A DNA stretch of 64,000 nucleotides from Gloeophyllum trabeum ATCC 11539 (taxonomy: Eukaryota; Basidiomycota; Agaricomycetes; Gloeophyllales; Gloeophyllaceae). The first letter of the stretch is position 1. The number at the start of each line of letters is the position of its first letter. The position numbers were made by a program, and so were the translations under genes. The notes under the pieces are model-generated. The model was not told the DNA's origin, did not search any database, and saw only the letters and a program-made list of their open reading frames with translations. The stretch lies in assembly GCF_000344685.1 (NCBI RefSeq), contig NW_006920429.1, positions 1 through 64,000 on the forward strand, written 5' to 3'. Shown here one piece after another: positions 11,183-21,879 of the stretch.

Positions 11183-12700
11183 TAGTGCATATTTCCGATA
11201 CAGCATAGGGAAGTCCCCCCTTAGCCCGCTTTTGGAAGTGAACCCTACCCAAACGAGTAGCTGGGGCGCCGCAGCAGTGGTAAACCACGTGCGTGGACCT
11301 TGCCGAATATACGGCAAGGAACTTCGTGCTGTTGACTCCCCGTTGTGCTCGCAGTACTATAACCTAGTAGTTGTAATTTATCCTGTAGATAATGTACGAG
11401 GAGGAGCTACTGAGCTTTGGGACTCCCCATTGACAGTAGGAGACAGTCTGAAAAGCTACAGTTCTCTCAGCGTGATTTTTGATCCCAGTAAGGCTTCTAC
11501 TGGGCCACATTTAGTGCCTCGACCCCCCCACTTTAAAGAAATTGTGTACATGAGGTTCTATGCGCTCTTGTGCATTCAGCGCGTACGTTATAGGCAGTAT
11601 AACCCTCGGTGTAGGGTAGAGGAAGCGTTGAAGAGGTCGAGACTATNNNNNNNNNNNNNNNNNNNNNNNNNNNNNNNNNNNNNNNNNNNNNNNNNNNNNN
11701 NNNNNNNNNNNNNNNNNNNNNNNNNNNNNNNNNNNNNNNNNNNNNNNNNNNNNNNNNNNNNNNNNNNNNNNNNNNNNNNNNNNNNNNNNNNNNNNNNNNN
11801 NNNNNNNNNNNNNNNNNNNNNNNNNNNNNNNNNNNNNNNNNNNNNNNNNNNNNNNNNNNNNNNNNNNNNNNNNNNNNNNNNNNNNNNNNNNNNNNNNNNN
11901 NNNNNNNNNNNNNNNNNNNNNNNNNNNNNNNNNNNNNNNNNNNNNNNNNNNNNNNNNNNNNNNNNNNNNNNNNNNNNNNNNNNNNNNNNNNNNNNNNNNN
12001 NNNNNNNNNNNNNNNNNNNNNNNNNNNNNNNNNNNNNNNNNNNNNNNNNNNNNNNNNNNNNNNNNNNNNNNNNNNNNNNNNNNNNNNNNNNNNNNNNNNN
12101 NNNNNNNNNNNNNNNNNNNNNNNNNNNNNNNNNNNNNNNNNNNNNNNNNNNNNNNNNNNNNNNNNNNNNNNNNNNNNNNNNNNNNNNNNNNNNNNNNNNN
12201 NNNNNNNNNNNNNNNNNNNNNNNNNNNNNNNNNNNTAGTGCATATTTCCGATACAGCATAGGGAAGTCCCCCCTTAGCCCGCTTTTGGAAGTGAACCCCT
12301 ACCCAAACGAGTAGCTGGGGCGCCGCAGCAGTGGTAAACCACGTGCGTGGACCTTGCCGAATATACGGCAAGGAACTTCGTGCTGTTGACTCCCCGTTGT
12401 GCTCGCAGTACTATAACCTAGTAGTTGTAATTTATCCTGTAGATAATGTACGAGGAGGAGCTACTGAGCTTTGGGACTCCCCATTGACAGTAGGAGACAG
12501 TCTGAAAAGCTACAGTTCTCTCAGCGTGATTTTTGATCCCAGTAAGGCTTCTACTGGGCCACATTTAGTGCCTCGACCCCCCCACTTTAAAGAAATTGTG
12601 TACATGAGGTTCTATGCGCTCTTGTGCATTCAGCGCGTACGTTATAGGCAGTATAACCCTCGGTGTAGGGTAGAGGAAGCGTTGAAGAGGTCGAGACTAT
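11183..12700. repeat. Gap 1 with identical flanks (464/465-bp direct duplication)
   Basis: The 464 bases just before the N run (11183-11646) are repeated immediately after it (12236-12700) with a single one-base difference, CCCTACC against CCCCTACC. The N run is 11647-12235. Such a pattern usually means two contig ends that overlap but were placed apart, not a true duplication. The repeated block encodes nothing that I recognise. Long frames that cross the N run are artefacts. Confidence 0.85.
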
Positions 12701-14129
12701 ATACGTGCCGAGGTCCGGCAGATGCCAACCATGTGCACCTGCCGTTTTGGGCGGAGAATCCTGCCTTTTTGAGCACGCGCGAGAGCCTGGGGGGGACTTC
12801 TGCGACGCTGATACTAAACGGGTACAAGCCTCCATTAAAGACAGTTGCTCGTCTACTAAGTCTTTTTTAAGAGGCGCAGGATCAAGCCTAGAGAAAAGGT
12901 GCACACACATTGTCTATGTTTTCTCATTCCGCGGCAGTCAGTTCCAACCGTAGCATGATGTATGTAAGGTTCAACGCCGTAGGGACCATAACTGGATAAC
13001 AACTAACAGGTGCAACGTCGCAGTGAGTCCGGCTAGTAAAACGACATTGTCGGCGGTGGTTTCAGGGACGTCGACCTATACAGCGCCCACTTTGCGACAG
13101 GGGCAGCATAAAGTTTAGACGCACTCATGATACATCGGACCGACCGGCTGCGCTATGCGCACGGGACTGTCGCATTGGTTGCGAGGACCTCCTTACACTC
13201 TGGAACAGCTTCCCGCTGCATTTCTTAGCCACACACCTACTACCTTGGCCTGGATCAGGCATCACGCGCGAGACATACCTGGAAGGACTCATACCATCGG
13301 ACCTCTTCAAGTCTCTTCCATTGGCACGTGGAAGAAACAACCAAGATCATCGTTGAGGGATAGCTGAAGCAAGTTTGCTTACATACCCCGCCACAATGAC
13401 CGCACGAGGCACGTACCCTTCCACGTCATTTTGAAACATAGATAGCGACGGTGCCATGCCTCAGCATTTCTCGCCGGCCTCCCAGGGCCCGCTTTGAGAG
13501 CACACTGAAGCAGCGCGAGATGCTGAGGCCGACACTCACGCGAAGGGAGGGGGCCTATGCCTGGCAAAAGCCGCCAGATAGACGCGTACGTACTCCAACA
13601 GGCGACCGAATCCACGGAGAATGCGTGGTGGTCTGACGATGTCGGAGTCTAGTAGAATGACCTCCGGGGTCAAACAGAGCCGCTTCGGTTGAAATAGTTA
13701 CGTCGCACTGCGAGATCGCTCGGCAAAGATGTATGGTGCTCGTTCAAGACAGCAATCACCGCCTACGGTCTCAACCCGGGTGGACGAGCTCGTCACGATG
13801 CACGCCCTGCTGTCCATATGGGAAGTGTTGATCGTTGGCAATAGCCGGCTGGAGGCAACAAGGGGGGATCGACATGGGCGGAAGGATAAAGAAGATGGAG
13901 GCAGGCAGCGGAGGCAGTCATTCATAGACAATTCCTTCGCCGGCTGATTGCCGTCGTGAAGTAAACCACATCGGGACGTGAACGTCGCCCATAGAGGGTT
14001 ATGGGTATACCGTAGACCTCTCAGACGTCGAAACAAATAGTCAACTAGCCTAATGCGTATTATGCATTGAATATTACAACGTACATAGTTCTACTAGACC
14101 GGTAGAATCTACAAAGCGCTCGGCGGGTG
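12701..14129. other. Spacer without a recognised gene
   Basis: About 1.4 kb. Frames are short and overlapping. A minus-strand frame at 13615-13379 is followed by a donor-like sequence but has no partner exon or family resemblance. Confidence 0.4.
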
Positions 14130-14417
14130 ATTTCCTGCAACATAGTATGTCACATAGCCTGGCATGCGTTGGAGGACATTCTCTCCTGTGCAGTCGCAAC
14201 ATAAAATATATCTAGGACGAGATGCGGCAAGCCAGGAAAAGGATCAAGTGGCTGTGATTGGCTGAAGGACGGTGATGGGGTTCCAAACGCGATCACGTGA
14301 TAAAGGTGTGGTATCTGGTTCTCACGCGGCGCTCATTGTCTGCTCTCCGAACCACCACGAGCCGACAACCACCATCGATAGTGCCACAGCAAACGATGAC
14401 AAACAAATATCGTGGGA

Positions 14418-14427
14418 CTATATATGT
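14418..14427 (+). promoter_or_regulatory. TATA-like box of FunK1 copy A
   Basis: ACTATATATG lies about 45 bases before the ATG at 14467, inside a stretch (CGTGGGACTATATA) that is also conserved upstream of copy B. Copy B has about 20 extra bases between this box and the start. Confidence 0.5.
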
Positions 14428-14466
14428 GCGTGTTTACCCAACGTTCCCTTTCCGCTCGCTGTTAAC

Positions 14467-17065
14467 ATGGCGACTCCCCCGCCACCCTCCCCTTCTGTGG
14501 CTCCGCCTTCGCCGTCGTCTGGCGCACCCGACTCGCCACGTCCTACGACGCCTGATGCCACCTCTGACTCGGCTGCCGCCAACGTCTCCAACGCTCCTGC
14601 GACTCCCACCGCTGGTAAAATTACCAAAAAACCCGCTCACACTACGCCCCATAAATTACAGGATAGTCTGACAAGCGTTACTCAGTATGAGTCGTCGAAG
14701 AGGGAGAAAGGATTTCATAGAACCGTCTCTGGCTCTGAAGCTGCCAAGCACACCCACAGTGCGATGAAACTAGACAGCTTTCTCAGCCTCTGTTTCCCGA
14801 ATACCGAGCACAACGAGGTTTTTGACACTTTCAAGGACACGCACCTGGAACAATTCCAACAACGCCTAGGTAAAGTCAAGCTAGGCCCTAAGCACAATCG
14901 AGAGAGGCCGATGTATGCTCGGATCGTATGCTTTTCATGTTTTCATTCTGCCGCGAATCTTTCTGACATTTCTTCTCATGCCTCGCAGAGCAAGGCTCTT
15001 CAGTATGTTTTCGACACCCTGAATGCCGACGGCAATCTTCTCGACCTTTACGTCCAGGATGTATCGAGGGACTTGCAAAGTGGCGACGGGAATCTGCGCG
15101 AAATCGCGCCGGATCTGGACATTCGCTTAAAGAATGACAAGGGTGATGGCCTGCCTTGGACGCAAGCACTTGGTATTATCGAGGTGAAAAAGGACAGGGC
15201 AGAAGATCCACTCCAGGAGGACAGAGTTACGCCACGGATGGCCCAAGGTCACGTTGCGACATGGAATCAGACGATGGAGCATGCCACGGTGGCTTTCCAG
15301 GCCCGACCTCGCTGTCATCTGATGGGGATTGGATTCTATCATGAAATCGCACGTTTCTACCGGTGGGATCGCTCGAAAGTAACATTCTCAACATCTTTCG
15401 AATACAAGGTGGACTGCAAGCCCTTGGTGAAATTTTTATATGGATTCTCGACCTTCGGACTCGCTGGCACGGGCATCGACACCACGATCACTTGCCCGGT
15501 CCCCGATGCGATCCCACGCCCCATCCTCAAGCGGAAGTTCGACGATGCCATGAAAGACAATCTCATCGATCCTGCGAAAGCGATCAAGCTTAAGGAGGAA
15601 GAACTGCATTCGAACTGTTTCTTGATTTCCGTCCCTTTCGAGGAGAAAGAAAAGGAGACTGACGCGCGATGGGATGAGAAGTACGTTAGCTTAGGCGGGC
15701 CTCTCTTCACGTCTCGTTCTCTTCTCGGACGCGGCACTCGGACTTGGCTCGCCATGCGAACCGCGGTCGTCAACTCCCGTCACGCCGAAAGCTATGACCC
15801 TGGCAAATATGTCATCATAAAAGACTCGTGGCGCGATTCCGACCGTCTGCGTGAGTCAGAGGTCTACGAAGCGATCCACAAAGATGGCCATATGTTCGGT
15901 GTTGCCCGTTGTGAACGTGGCATCGATATCGTCCCTCCTCCACCGAAGGAATCGGCGGACAATCATCCCTCGAAGGCAAAGGATAATACTCATCGCACCT
16001 GCGCATCGTTGCTCAACCAAGAGCGCGTTGAAGCTGGTCTTAGACACAGGTATACGGAGCGCATCCATTATCGATGTATACTTAAGTCTGTGGGCATCCC
16101 TTTGTCCCGCTTTCGCTCAACGCGTGAACTGCTGGAAGCCGTACGTGACGCCGTCAAAGGTGAGACCATTTCCTGCGACAAATACTTATAATTCACAACA
16201 ATTCTAGGACACAAGGGCATGTTCGCTAAGCGCATTCTCCATCGCGACATCAGCGCCAACAATATTATGATCAATGCTTATCCCAACGAAACCTATACCG
16301 AGAAAGGATTCCTGATTGACCCCGAATACGCGGCTTTTCTCGAGGACGAGACGGCCACATCGGATCTACGACGGATGACAGTTAGTGGTCGCCTCCCTTT
16401 TGGATTTAGAGCTATCCATGACCTGAATTCATTTATAGGGGACAATCCAGTTTATCGCTATGGCTATTCAGCGGAAAAAGGAGGGGGATGGGAAACATAA
16501 AGCGTGGCACGATTTAGAATCGGTCTACTGGGTCTTGATTCACACAGTCGGGCGTCATGCCGATACGAACATCACTGACTTGCCCAGCATTTTCGATCCG
16601 GAAAATGGAAGTGGAAAATCGGACTTCCTGGTTCACCATTGCACTTTCGTTGAGGTCAAGGGACACAAACCTCTTACTGAATGCCTCCGGCAGTTTGGCC
16701 AGTTGGTTCAGACCCATTACTTCAAAACACCAGGGGTTCCCGAGACATTCTACAATAAGTTGACGCACGACGCGGTCCTCAAACTTTTCGAGGATACCTT
16801 GAACTCCCCCGACTGGCCCAAAGATGATCCTCCTGCTCGCCCTTACGAACTGGTCGAGGATGCGACGACGCAAAGGAAGCATGATATAGCAAAAGAAATC
16901 ACGACCACCACGCGATCAGCTCAGGAGAGCGGCATGTCCGGCACCGCTCAGTCTGGAGGTTCGAACCAAAGTTCCTCTCGCAAACGCAAGCCCTCAGTAC
17001 ACGGGACGGAGTCTTCGGGCCGGGTGAAAGCGCAATCGTCGGGGAGTAAACGGGCTCGCAAGTGA
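14467..17065 (+). CDS. FunK1-type fungal protein kinase, copy A
   Basis: Exons 14467-16159, 16208-16380 and 16439-17065 give 830 residues. A Pro/Ser/Thr-rich N-terminus (1-60) precedes a long N-terminal region and a kinase-like lobe. The catalytic loop reads HRDIS with His576-Arg577-Asp578 and Asn583. The metal-binding Asp is D602 in GFLIDPEYA, which replaces a classical DFG, as is usual in FunK1 proteins. GTIQFIAM after exon 2 matches the FunK1 activation segment. The C-terminus is a Ser-rich basic tail ending in KRARK, possibly a nuclear signal. The family is expanded in mushroom-forming fungi; substrates are unknown. I chose the ATG at 14467 because copy B shares it; an upstream in-frame ATG at 14272 is not conserved. 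The gene converges on the permease relic. Confidence 0.85.
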
Positions 17066-17499
17066 AGGTCTGCCAATCGAGCGAGCCTGAGCGGCGCAAG
17101 GGTCTCTGGCCCTCAAGGCAGAACGATGTGCATGTCCTAACGAAGTTTCTGATCTCGACTCGGATGTCCCGTACTGTATCTGATCACTGTCCTGTACTGC
17201 TTGTCTCGTTCTTCGATTTTGTGATTACATGTACGATACCTGACGCCGACCCCGTTTGTACCCGTCGTGCAAATCGTCCTTGACCACAATTTTCGCGCCT
17301 TTTACTACGGCTCCACACACTAGACGAGTCGATAAGGGATGTACTATCTGTTATCGTACACGCACTAGATCATGTATTTTCCTAAGGCATAATGCAGAGC
17401 TGCCTTCCTACACGAATCTCTCCGGAGACTGCAAGGCAACAACCTGAACAAGGATCGACTTTCAAGGTCGGTTATATATATATATATGACACATATCTT

Positions 17500-18800
17500 G
17501 CCTGTCGGTCAAGTCCAAAAATTCCTATCCAAGAAGCGCTCAACAGAAGGCTCTGTAAGTAATGAAGGCAGCACTTACTTTGTACACCTTCCTCTCCACG
17601 CTGTTCCGCTCAGAGTCGATAGCCTCGATGTACACCTTATCCTAAGTGTCGTCCGGAGGTTCCTGGTCTCTTATCTTGTTCTCTTTCCACAGCATATAGC
17701 GGATGACGAGCAAGATCAAAGGACAGATTGTGTAGCAGACGCCGATGATCGCCCATGGGACGTGGTTGCTAAGAAGCATGAGGCATGAGCTGAACACACA
17801 CAGGAGAGTCTACCTTACCGAGGTTTGTATTTTTGCTGCCACATGAACGGCCCTAGCGGAGCACATCAAAGTCAGCGTCTATCCAACAGAACAGAGTGAT
17901 ACGTACCAGCTGCATGGCCGTCAGTGCGATGTAGGTAACACTGCGGCTGCTAGGCTTGAACTTACTAGTTACTTTCTTCGTATGGCCCGCTGTAACACTC
18001 GACAGCCAGGAGAGGCTCATGACAAAACCCGTCACACTGATACCTACATTACAGCGAGTGCCATCAACACATCCACCCTGGCGGTCACTCGAAGGAGCTC
18101 ACTAACCTGACAGCCACTGCGCGAACAGCAAACCGATCTTATCACTCCACGGCAACGTACTGATAAGAATGACCCCCAACAATGATGGTAGAAAATATGC
18201 CGCGCCCGTATACCCTCTACCGTTCCTCACTCGTGCGGCTATCGTCACCCCAGTCCAAATGGTCGCGATCTCCACCGCGCCGTCAACACAGCCGAGGAGC
18301 GTCGTCGGGAAGGTCGTGAACCGGAAGGACGCGACGATGATCTGGCGCTGGTTGGTGAGTGAGTTCGGGACGTTGTCGAGCGCGGAGAACAGCGCGAAAA
18401 GCCAGGTCTTGGGGTCGCTGAGGGCTTCGAACATCAGGGGATCAGTCAGCGGTGGGTCCAATGGCCACGAACGCATGCGGAAGGGACGCACTGATCTCCC
18501 TTGAAGTGCTGGTTCTCAACACCAGTTCGGTTTTCCTTGGTTCAACCGATCAGTCAGGCGGTCATACACTGACGAAGGCGGCGTGCTCACTTTGATGCGC
18601 CTCACGGCCTTGACGCGTTCCTCCGGCGTCAGTTACCACGCATTGGTCGGCGAATCGGGAAATGCGAACCTTGAACATCAAAAGCCGGTCACGACGCCTG
18701 TCGAGGTTATCGTTATAGTGAGAATTATTACCAATACGCAATAGCCGTGACGAGCGTCAAGATGCCAGTGATGATCATCAGCCTGTCAGACTCAAATCGA
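17500..18800 (-). pseudogene. Decayed allantoate-permease-type MFS transporter (DAL5/ACS family)
   Basis: Pieces of one transporter can be read in order on the minus strand. Near 18670 comes FPDSPTNAW, then an in-frame TAA, then LTPEERVKAVRRIK. The next piece is ENRTGVENQHFK, whose donor is damaged. Then comes a 120-residue block (18450-18105) with four hydrophobic segments (SDPKTWLFALFSALDNVPN...), and after it SWLSSVTAGHTKKVT. The last pieces are GPFMWQQKYKPR and NHVPWAIIGVCYTICPLIL, ending WKENKIRDQEPPDDT, an in-frame TAG, and DKVYIEA. The usual N-terminal six helices are absent. Family members import allantoate, ureidosuccinate or related anions by proton symport. With two stops and no N-terminus this copy is broken. 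Confidence 0.75.
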
Positions 18801-19050
18801 AGGGAGACACTAATGGAATGCACCATTGCCACGGCTCCATACTGCCAGCGTGGATATGCAGGCTTCCGAACCTGATAAAACCCGAGATGATTTGGGCTAG
18901 GCCAGGGATCAATCACCTTTGGCTTTCCGAAAAATTTAATCCCACCTGTTCCGTTGATCAAGACTACAAACTCGGGAGTCAGCAATTTCTCTTCGCAAAA
19001 GTAAGTATGGAGGCTGTGCACACCAGTACCCGTCTCTGAGCATTTCATTA

Positions 19051-19333
19051 GAGCATATTCGGTGGAAGAAATACCAGCGAGTTTTAGGATTAGACTAACT
19101 TGAAGCTGTGGTTTGGAATAAGGCAGCAGCTCCGCAATGATGATAGTCTGCCCCACCATGCCACGAGTTGGCAAGAGAGGCGAGATTTCGAGCGCCTATT
19201 CCGAGAAAAGGCAATAACTTCATGACATTGTCTCCAAACCGATTCCTTTGCCGGTTCCAGCTCAGAGTTTTGGAATAGCAGTCGACTATTCCAGGAATAA
19301 GGATTCTTGGTATTTCTTCCACTGATTATGCTC
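19051..19333. mobile_element. Non-autonomous TIR element (MITE), 283 bp
   Basis: The left end GAGCATATTCGGTGGAAG and the reverse complement of the right end GAGCATAATCAGTGGAAG match over 26 bases with two differences. The dinucleotide TA flanks both ends (19049-19050 and 19334-19335), which fits a TA target-site duplication as made by Tc1/mariner-like transposases. No transposase frame is inside. The first 14 bases are the same as those of the 115-bp elements at 42904 and 43736. Confidence 0.75.
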
Positions 19334-19609
19334 TATTCAGCCTCCATAAAGACAGTTCGTAGCACGTCTATCCATGGAGTAAAATTTGCTTAGACGTGTA
19401 AGATGAAAAGTTGAAGAGCCCGAGTATTGGGATGTACCATCGAAACAGATCGACAAACTCGACTTGGTGTTGGCTGTGATACTTTCATTGGGTTGGTTTT
19501 GGAAGGAGATCGCTGAACGAGACAGAGATGAAACATACGCTCAAAACGAGAAGACTACCATCTATTGTTTGGAATCCCTATAGAGAGCCGGACGGACAGA
19601 ACATGATTT

Positions 19610-19653
19610 AGGCAGTATCAGATGCCTCATCGATGAGGCAGCTGATACTGCCT
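19610..19653. repeat. 44-bp near-perfect palindrome
   Basis: The left arm begins AGGCAGTATCAG and the right arm ends CTGATACTGCCT, with ATCGAT at the exact centre. Of 22 base pairs, 21 are complementary; the one mismatch is 19622/19641. There is no spacer. As DNA it could extrude a cruciform; as RNA it would form a long hairpin. It lies 280 bp after the MITE and 300 bp before the D-lactate dehydrogenase relic. Confidence 0.85.
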
Positions 19654-19954
19654 CGGGGTTCAGGGATTTGCATTTGGACATATCCAGGAGTGAGCGCAAC
19701 TCATCACGCCACAGATACTGCCGAAGTGCCCTGTTGTCGAGACATGAGAGTCGCGACGTCGAGGTTAGGTCTGTGGCAAGACGGAACAGCGTGCCGAGCG
19801 GAATCGTGACAATTATCTAAAACGGACATCTTCACCGTGACGGTCTCATGACTTTGCGTTATTTAGAGCCCTGAAGACGTGTATAAGCGATGGTTTGCTC
19901 GCTGTTCTCTACAACCCTGACGCTCTCGCGGGGCCTCCGACATAGACGTACGCC

Positions 19955-20560
19955 ATGCTAGCGACATCGCGAAAAGCATCGTCTAGGACCGCATTATAAT
20001 TAGCTGGCTGGCGTCCGTCTCTGGCGCATCGTAACACCTTTCGTCCGCGGTTCAACTCTTCAAGTAGTCTACGCAGTTCGAAACCTGCTTTGACCACCTC
20101 TAGAGCTCTCGCTGCTCTAGTTGGCGTTTCACTCGCAAGTGGTTACCTTGGATATAGCTTCGCATTCAGGCAATCGCGCACCGAATCGGCCGCGCAAACT
20201 AGTACTACTAGTGATTCGCTGCAGGACCCGAAATGGGGGTCGCCAGAGGACTTCCAAAAGGCGATCAAGGAGCTAGAGGCCATCTTTGCGGGTGATTCAG
20301 AGGTGATGGTGGAGACGGACCCTGAGGTGCTACACGTCCACGGGTATTCGGAAAACGACTATCACCGGGGTACGTCTGTTCTGTTCACATATGCCACCTT
20401 AAATTTCTGAACTACTTGAATGAAGTGCATGCGCCGACTGCTGTGGTGACCCCCCCATGCTACGGAGGACGTCGTCAAGATCGTGCACATCGCGAATAGG
20501 TACCGCATGCCGATCACGGCGTACTCTTGTGGAACGAGTCTGGGGGGGGGCAATTCCATT
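19955..20560 (+). pseudogene. N-terminal relic of mitochondrial D-lactate dehydrogenase (FAD-linked)
   Basis: From ATG 19955 the frame runs 14 codons to a TAA. It then continues with an Arg/Ser-rich presequence-like region and a membrane anchor (ALAALVGVSLASGYLGYSFAF), as in mitochondrial D-lactate dehydrogenases. WGSPEDFQKAI and a dehydrogenase-like HVHGYSENDYH follow. An intron-like GTACGT...AAG is next. Then comes APTAVVTP, a one-base shift in a run of seven C, and ATEDVVKIVHIANRYRMPIT ending at AYSCGTSL, the start of the FAD-binding domain. Everything downstream, including the substrate domain, is missing. The enzyme normally oxidises D-lactate and passes electrons to cytochrome c. This copy has a stop, a frameshift and a truncation. 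Confidence 0.8.
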
Positions 20561-20934
20561 CGGTGCGTTCATGCTCTCTAGTAGTACCTCTGTACCTATT
20601 TGCGTACATGGTGAGGCTATCGATTAGAAAGAAGTGAATGTACATGAGGACAGGGTACTTTTGGTGCTACTACCTCAGCCTGTCTGATGTTCAGCGCCTG
20701 AAGTACCAAGTGCCCATGTCTATTCATCCAGTTCGACAGATAATTTCGTTACTCCGGTACCTGTCTGTAAATGCTCTCAGACCAAAAAAATCAGCCACTT
20801 CCTATCAAGCGCCGTATTCTGGTAAATACTGCCCCTTCCTCAGCCTTGCATTCCGTGACACGATATTCCTTTGGAGATTGACGCACTGACGGTAATGACT
20901 GGGGCGCTCTGGCCCAGGGTATCTCCACTTCGTT
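20561..20934. other. Spacer between two relics, no gene seen
   Basis: About 370 bases that join the D-lactate dehydrogenase relic to the FunK1 fragment. Neither flanking protein can be extended into it. Confidence 0.4.
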
Positions 20935-21879
20935 GTGAAGCTTCCACAAGCAACGATTACTTTCCCACCTTCAAAACAGCTCCGAGTACCGGTGGATGGA
21001 AGGTCTAAGCTTCGTCCAATTTGGCTCCGATGCTCTTTTACGAGCGAAGAAGAACACTTTTCCACCCCCTTTCCCGTGCCTGGAAATATTAATGCGACGC
21101 TCTGGAAGAGAATATACGGACAAGCGTCCGTTGCATTCCATTGCCATCCACGATGTCTTCTACTATCTCTTTGCGTAACTGGACCTGAGGCTCAGTTTGC
21201 TCGATGGGATCGCTCGTCCGTCCTAGTTACGGAGCCTTTCCGGGACAACGAGCGTCCAACATCTCTGTGGCATTTTCTGGCTGGCATAGGAGCGGAGGGA
21301 TATCCTGGTACGGGTGAGGACTGGAGCATCAAGTTTCCATCCACAATAGAGAGGCTCGACCTTTCCGCCTATATGGAGGCCAAGGAGCATGGCTTATTAC
21401 GAGAGGAGGCTCTGCAACTTGAGGATGAAGAATTGCGCAGACGCAGCAAAGTTATCTCTGTATGCCCACCAAACGAAGAAGAAAAGAAATACGTGTCTGT
21501 CGGCCCCACTCTCCATGCGTCAAAGCAACTCCTTTCCCTAAGCACGAAGGTGTGGTTAGCAGTCCCTCAAACAGGTGAATCTCGCCAGTCGCCACACGAC
21601 TTTGTCATTATTAAGGACTCCTGGCGGGATCTGGCTTCCGAGCCTGAGGGCGCTGTCTATGGCACCATACACGGACAAGAGGGAGCCTTCGGAGTTGCCA
21701 GGTTAAATACCTGGCTGGACCTTCAACACATCTCTGACCGCCGCAGGAAAAGCTACACCACCAAAGGTGATGTAATTAACTACCGCATGCCCAATCATAA
21801 TTTTCCTTGTTCAACACAACACCGATGTGTCTTTGCGTCTGTCGGCATTCCGCTGGCAGAATTCGAGTGCGAAATGTAA
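20935..21879 (+). pseudogene. Truncated FunK1-type kinase fragment
   Basis: An open frame of about 310 residues matches the middle of the two full FunK1 proteins. Shared blocks are (Q/G)ASVAF with HPRC, ARWDRS, the L..F..G......GTG block, DEELR, YVS(V/L)G with TLHASK, VIIKDSWRD, FGVAR, and HRCVFASVGIPL. It ends just where copy A continues into the helix before the catalytic loop, so the HRD loop, the metal-binding Asp and the C-lobe are absent. The N-terminal 250 residues are missing too. Divergence from copies A and B is far greater than theirs from each other, so this is an older copy. Confidence 0.8.

Larger units (their letters stand above)
14130..18195 (+). repeat. Inverted segmental duplication, arm 1
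   Basis: This arm reads co-linearly with the reverse complement of 45365-49365. Homology starts upstream of the FunK1 gene (the ACATTCTCTCCTGTGCA block near 14175), runs through its promoter, all three exons and both introns, the 3' flank, and the converging C-terminal half of a permease gene. It fades near 18190. The coding part is the best preserved, and flanks contain small indels. Confidence 0.85.
18801..19954. other. Spacer holding a TIR element and a palindrome
   Basis: No gene is recognised. The stretch contains the 283-bp TIR element at 19051-19333 and the 44-bp palindrome at 19610-19653, described separately. Confidence 0.5.

Noticed and set aside
11232..12371. Long open frames across the first N run
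   Set aside because: They exist only because N codons are not stops. The real sequence on each side is the same duplicated, non-coding block.
14272..14466. Upstream in-frame ATG for FunK1 copy A
   Set aside because: The extension covers the TATA-like box and is not kept in the otherwise near-identical copy B; the ATG at 14467 is shared.
17474..17487. TA dinucleotide run as a promoter
   Set aside because: It lies between two convergent genes and points at neither start; it is best seen as a simple repeat.
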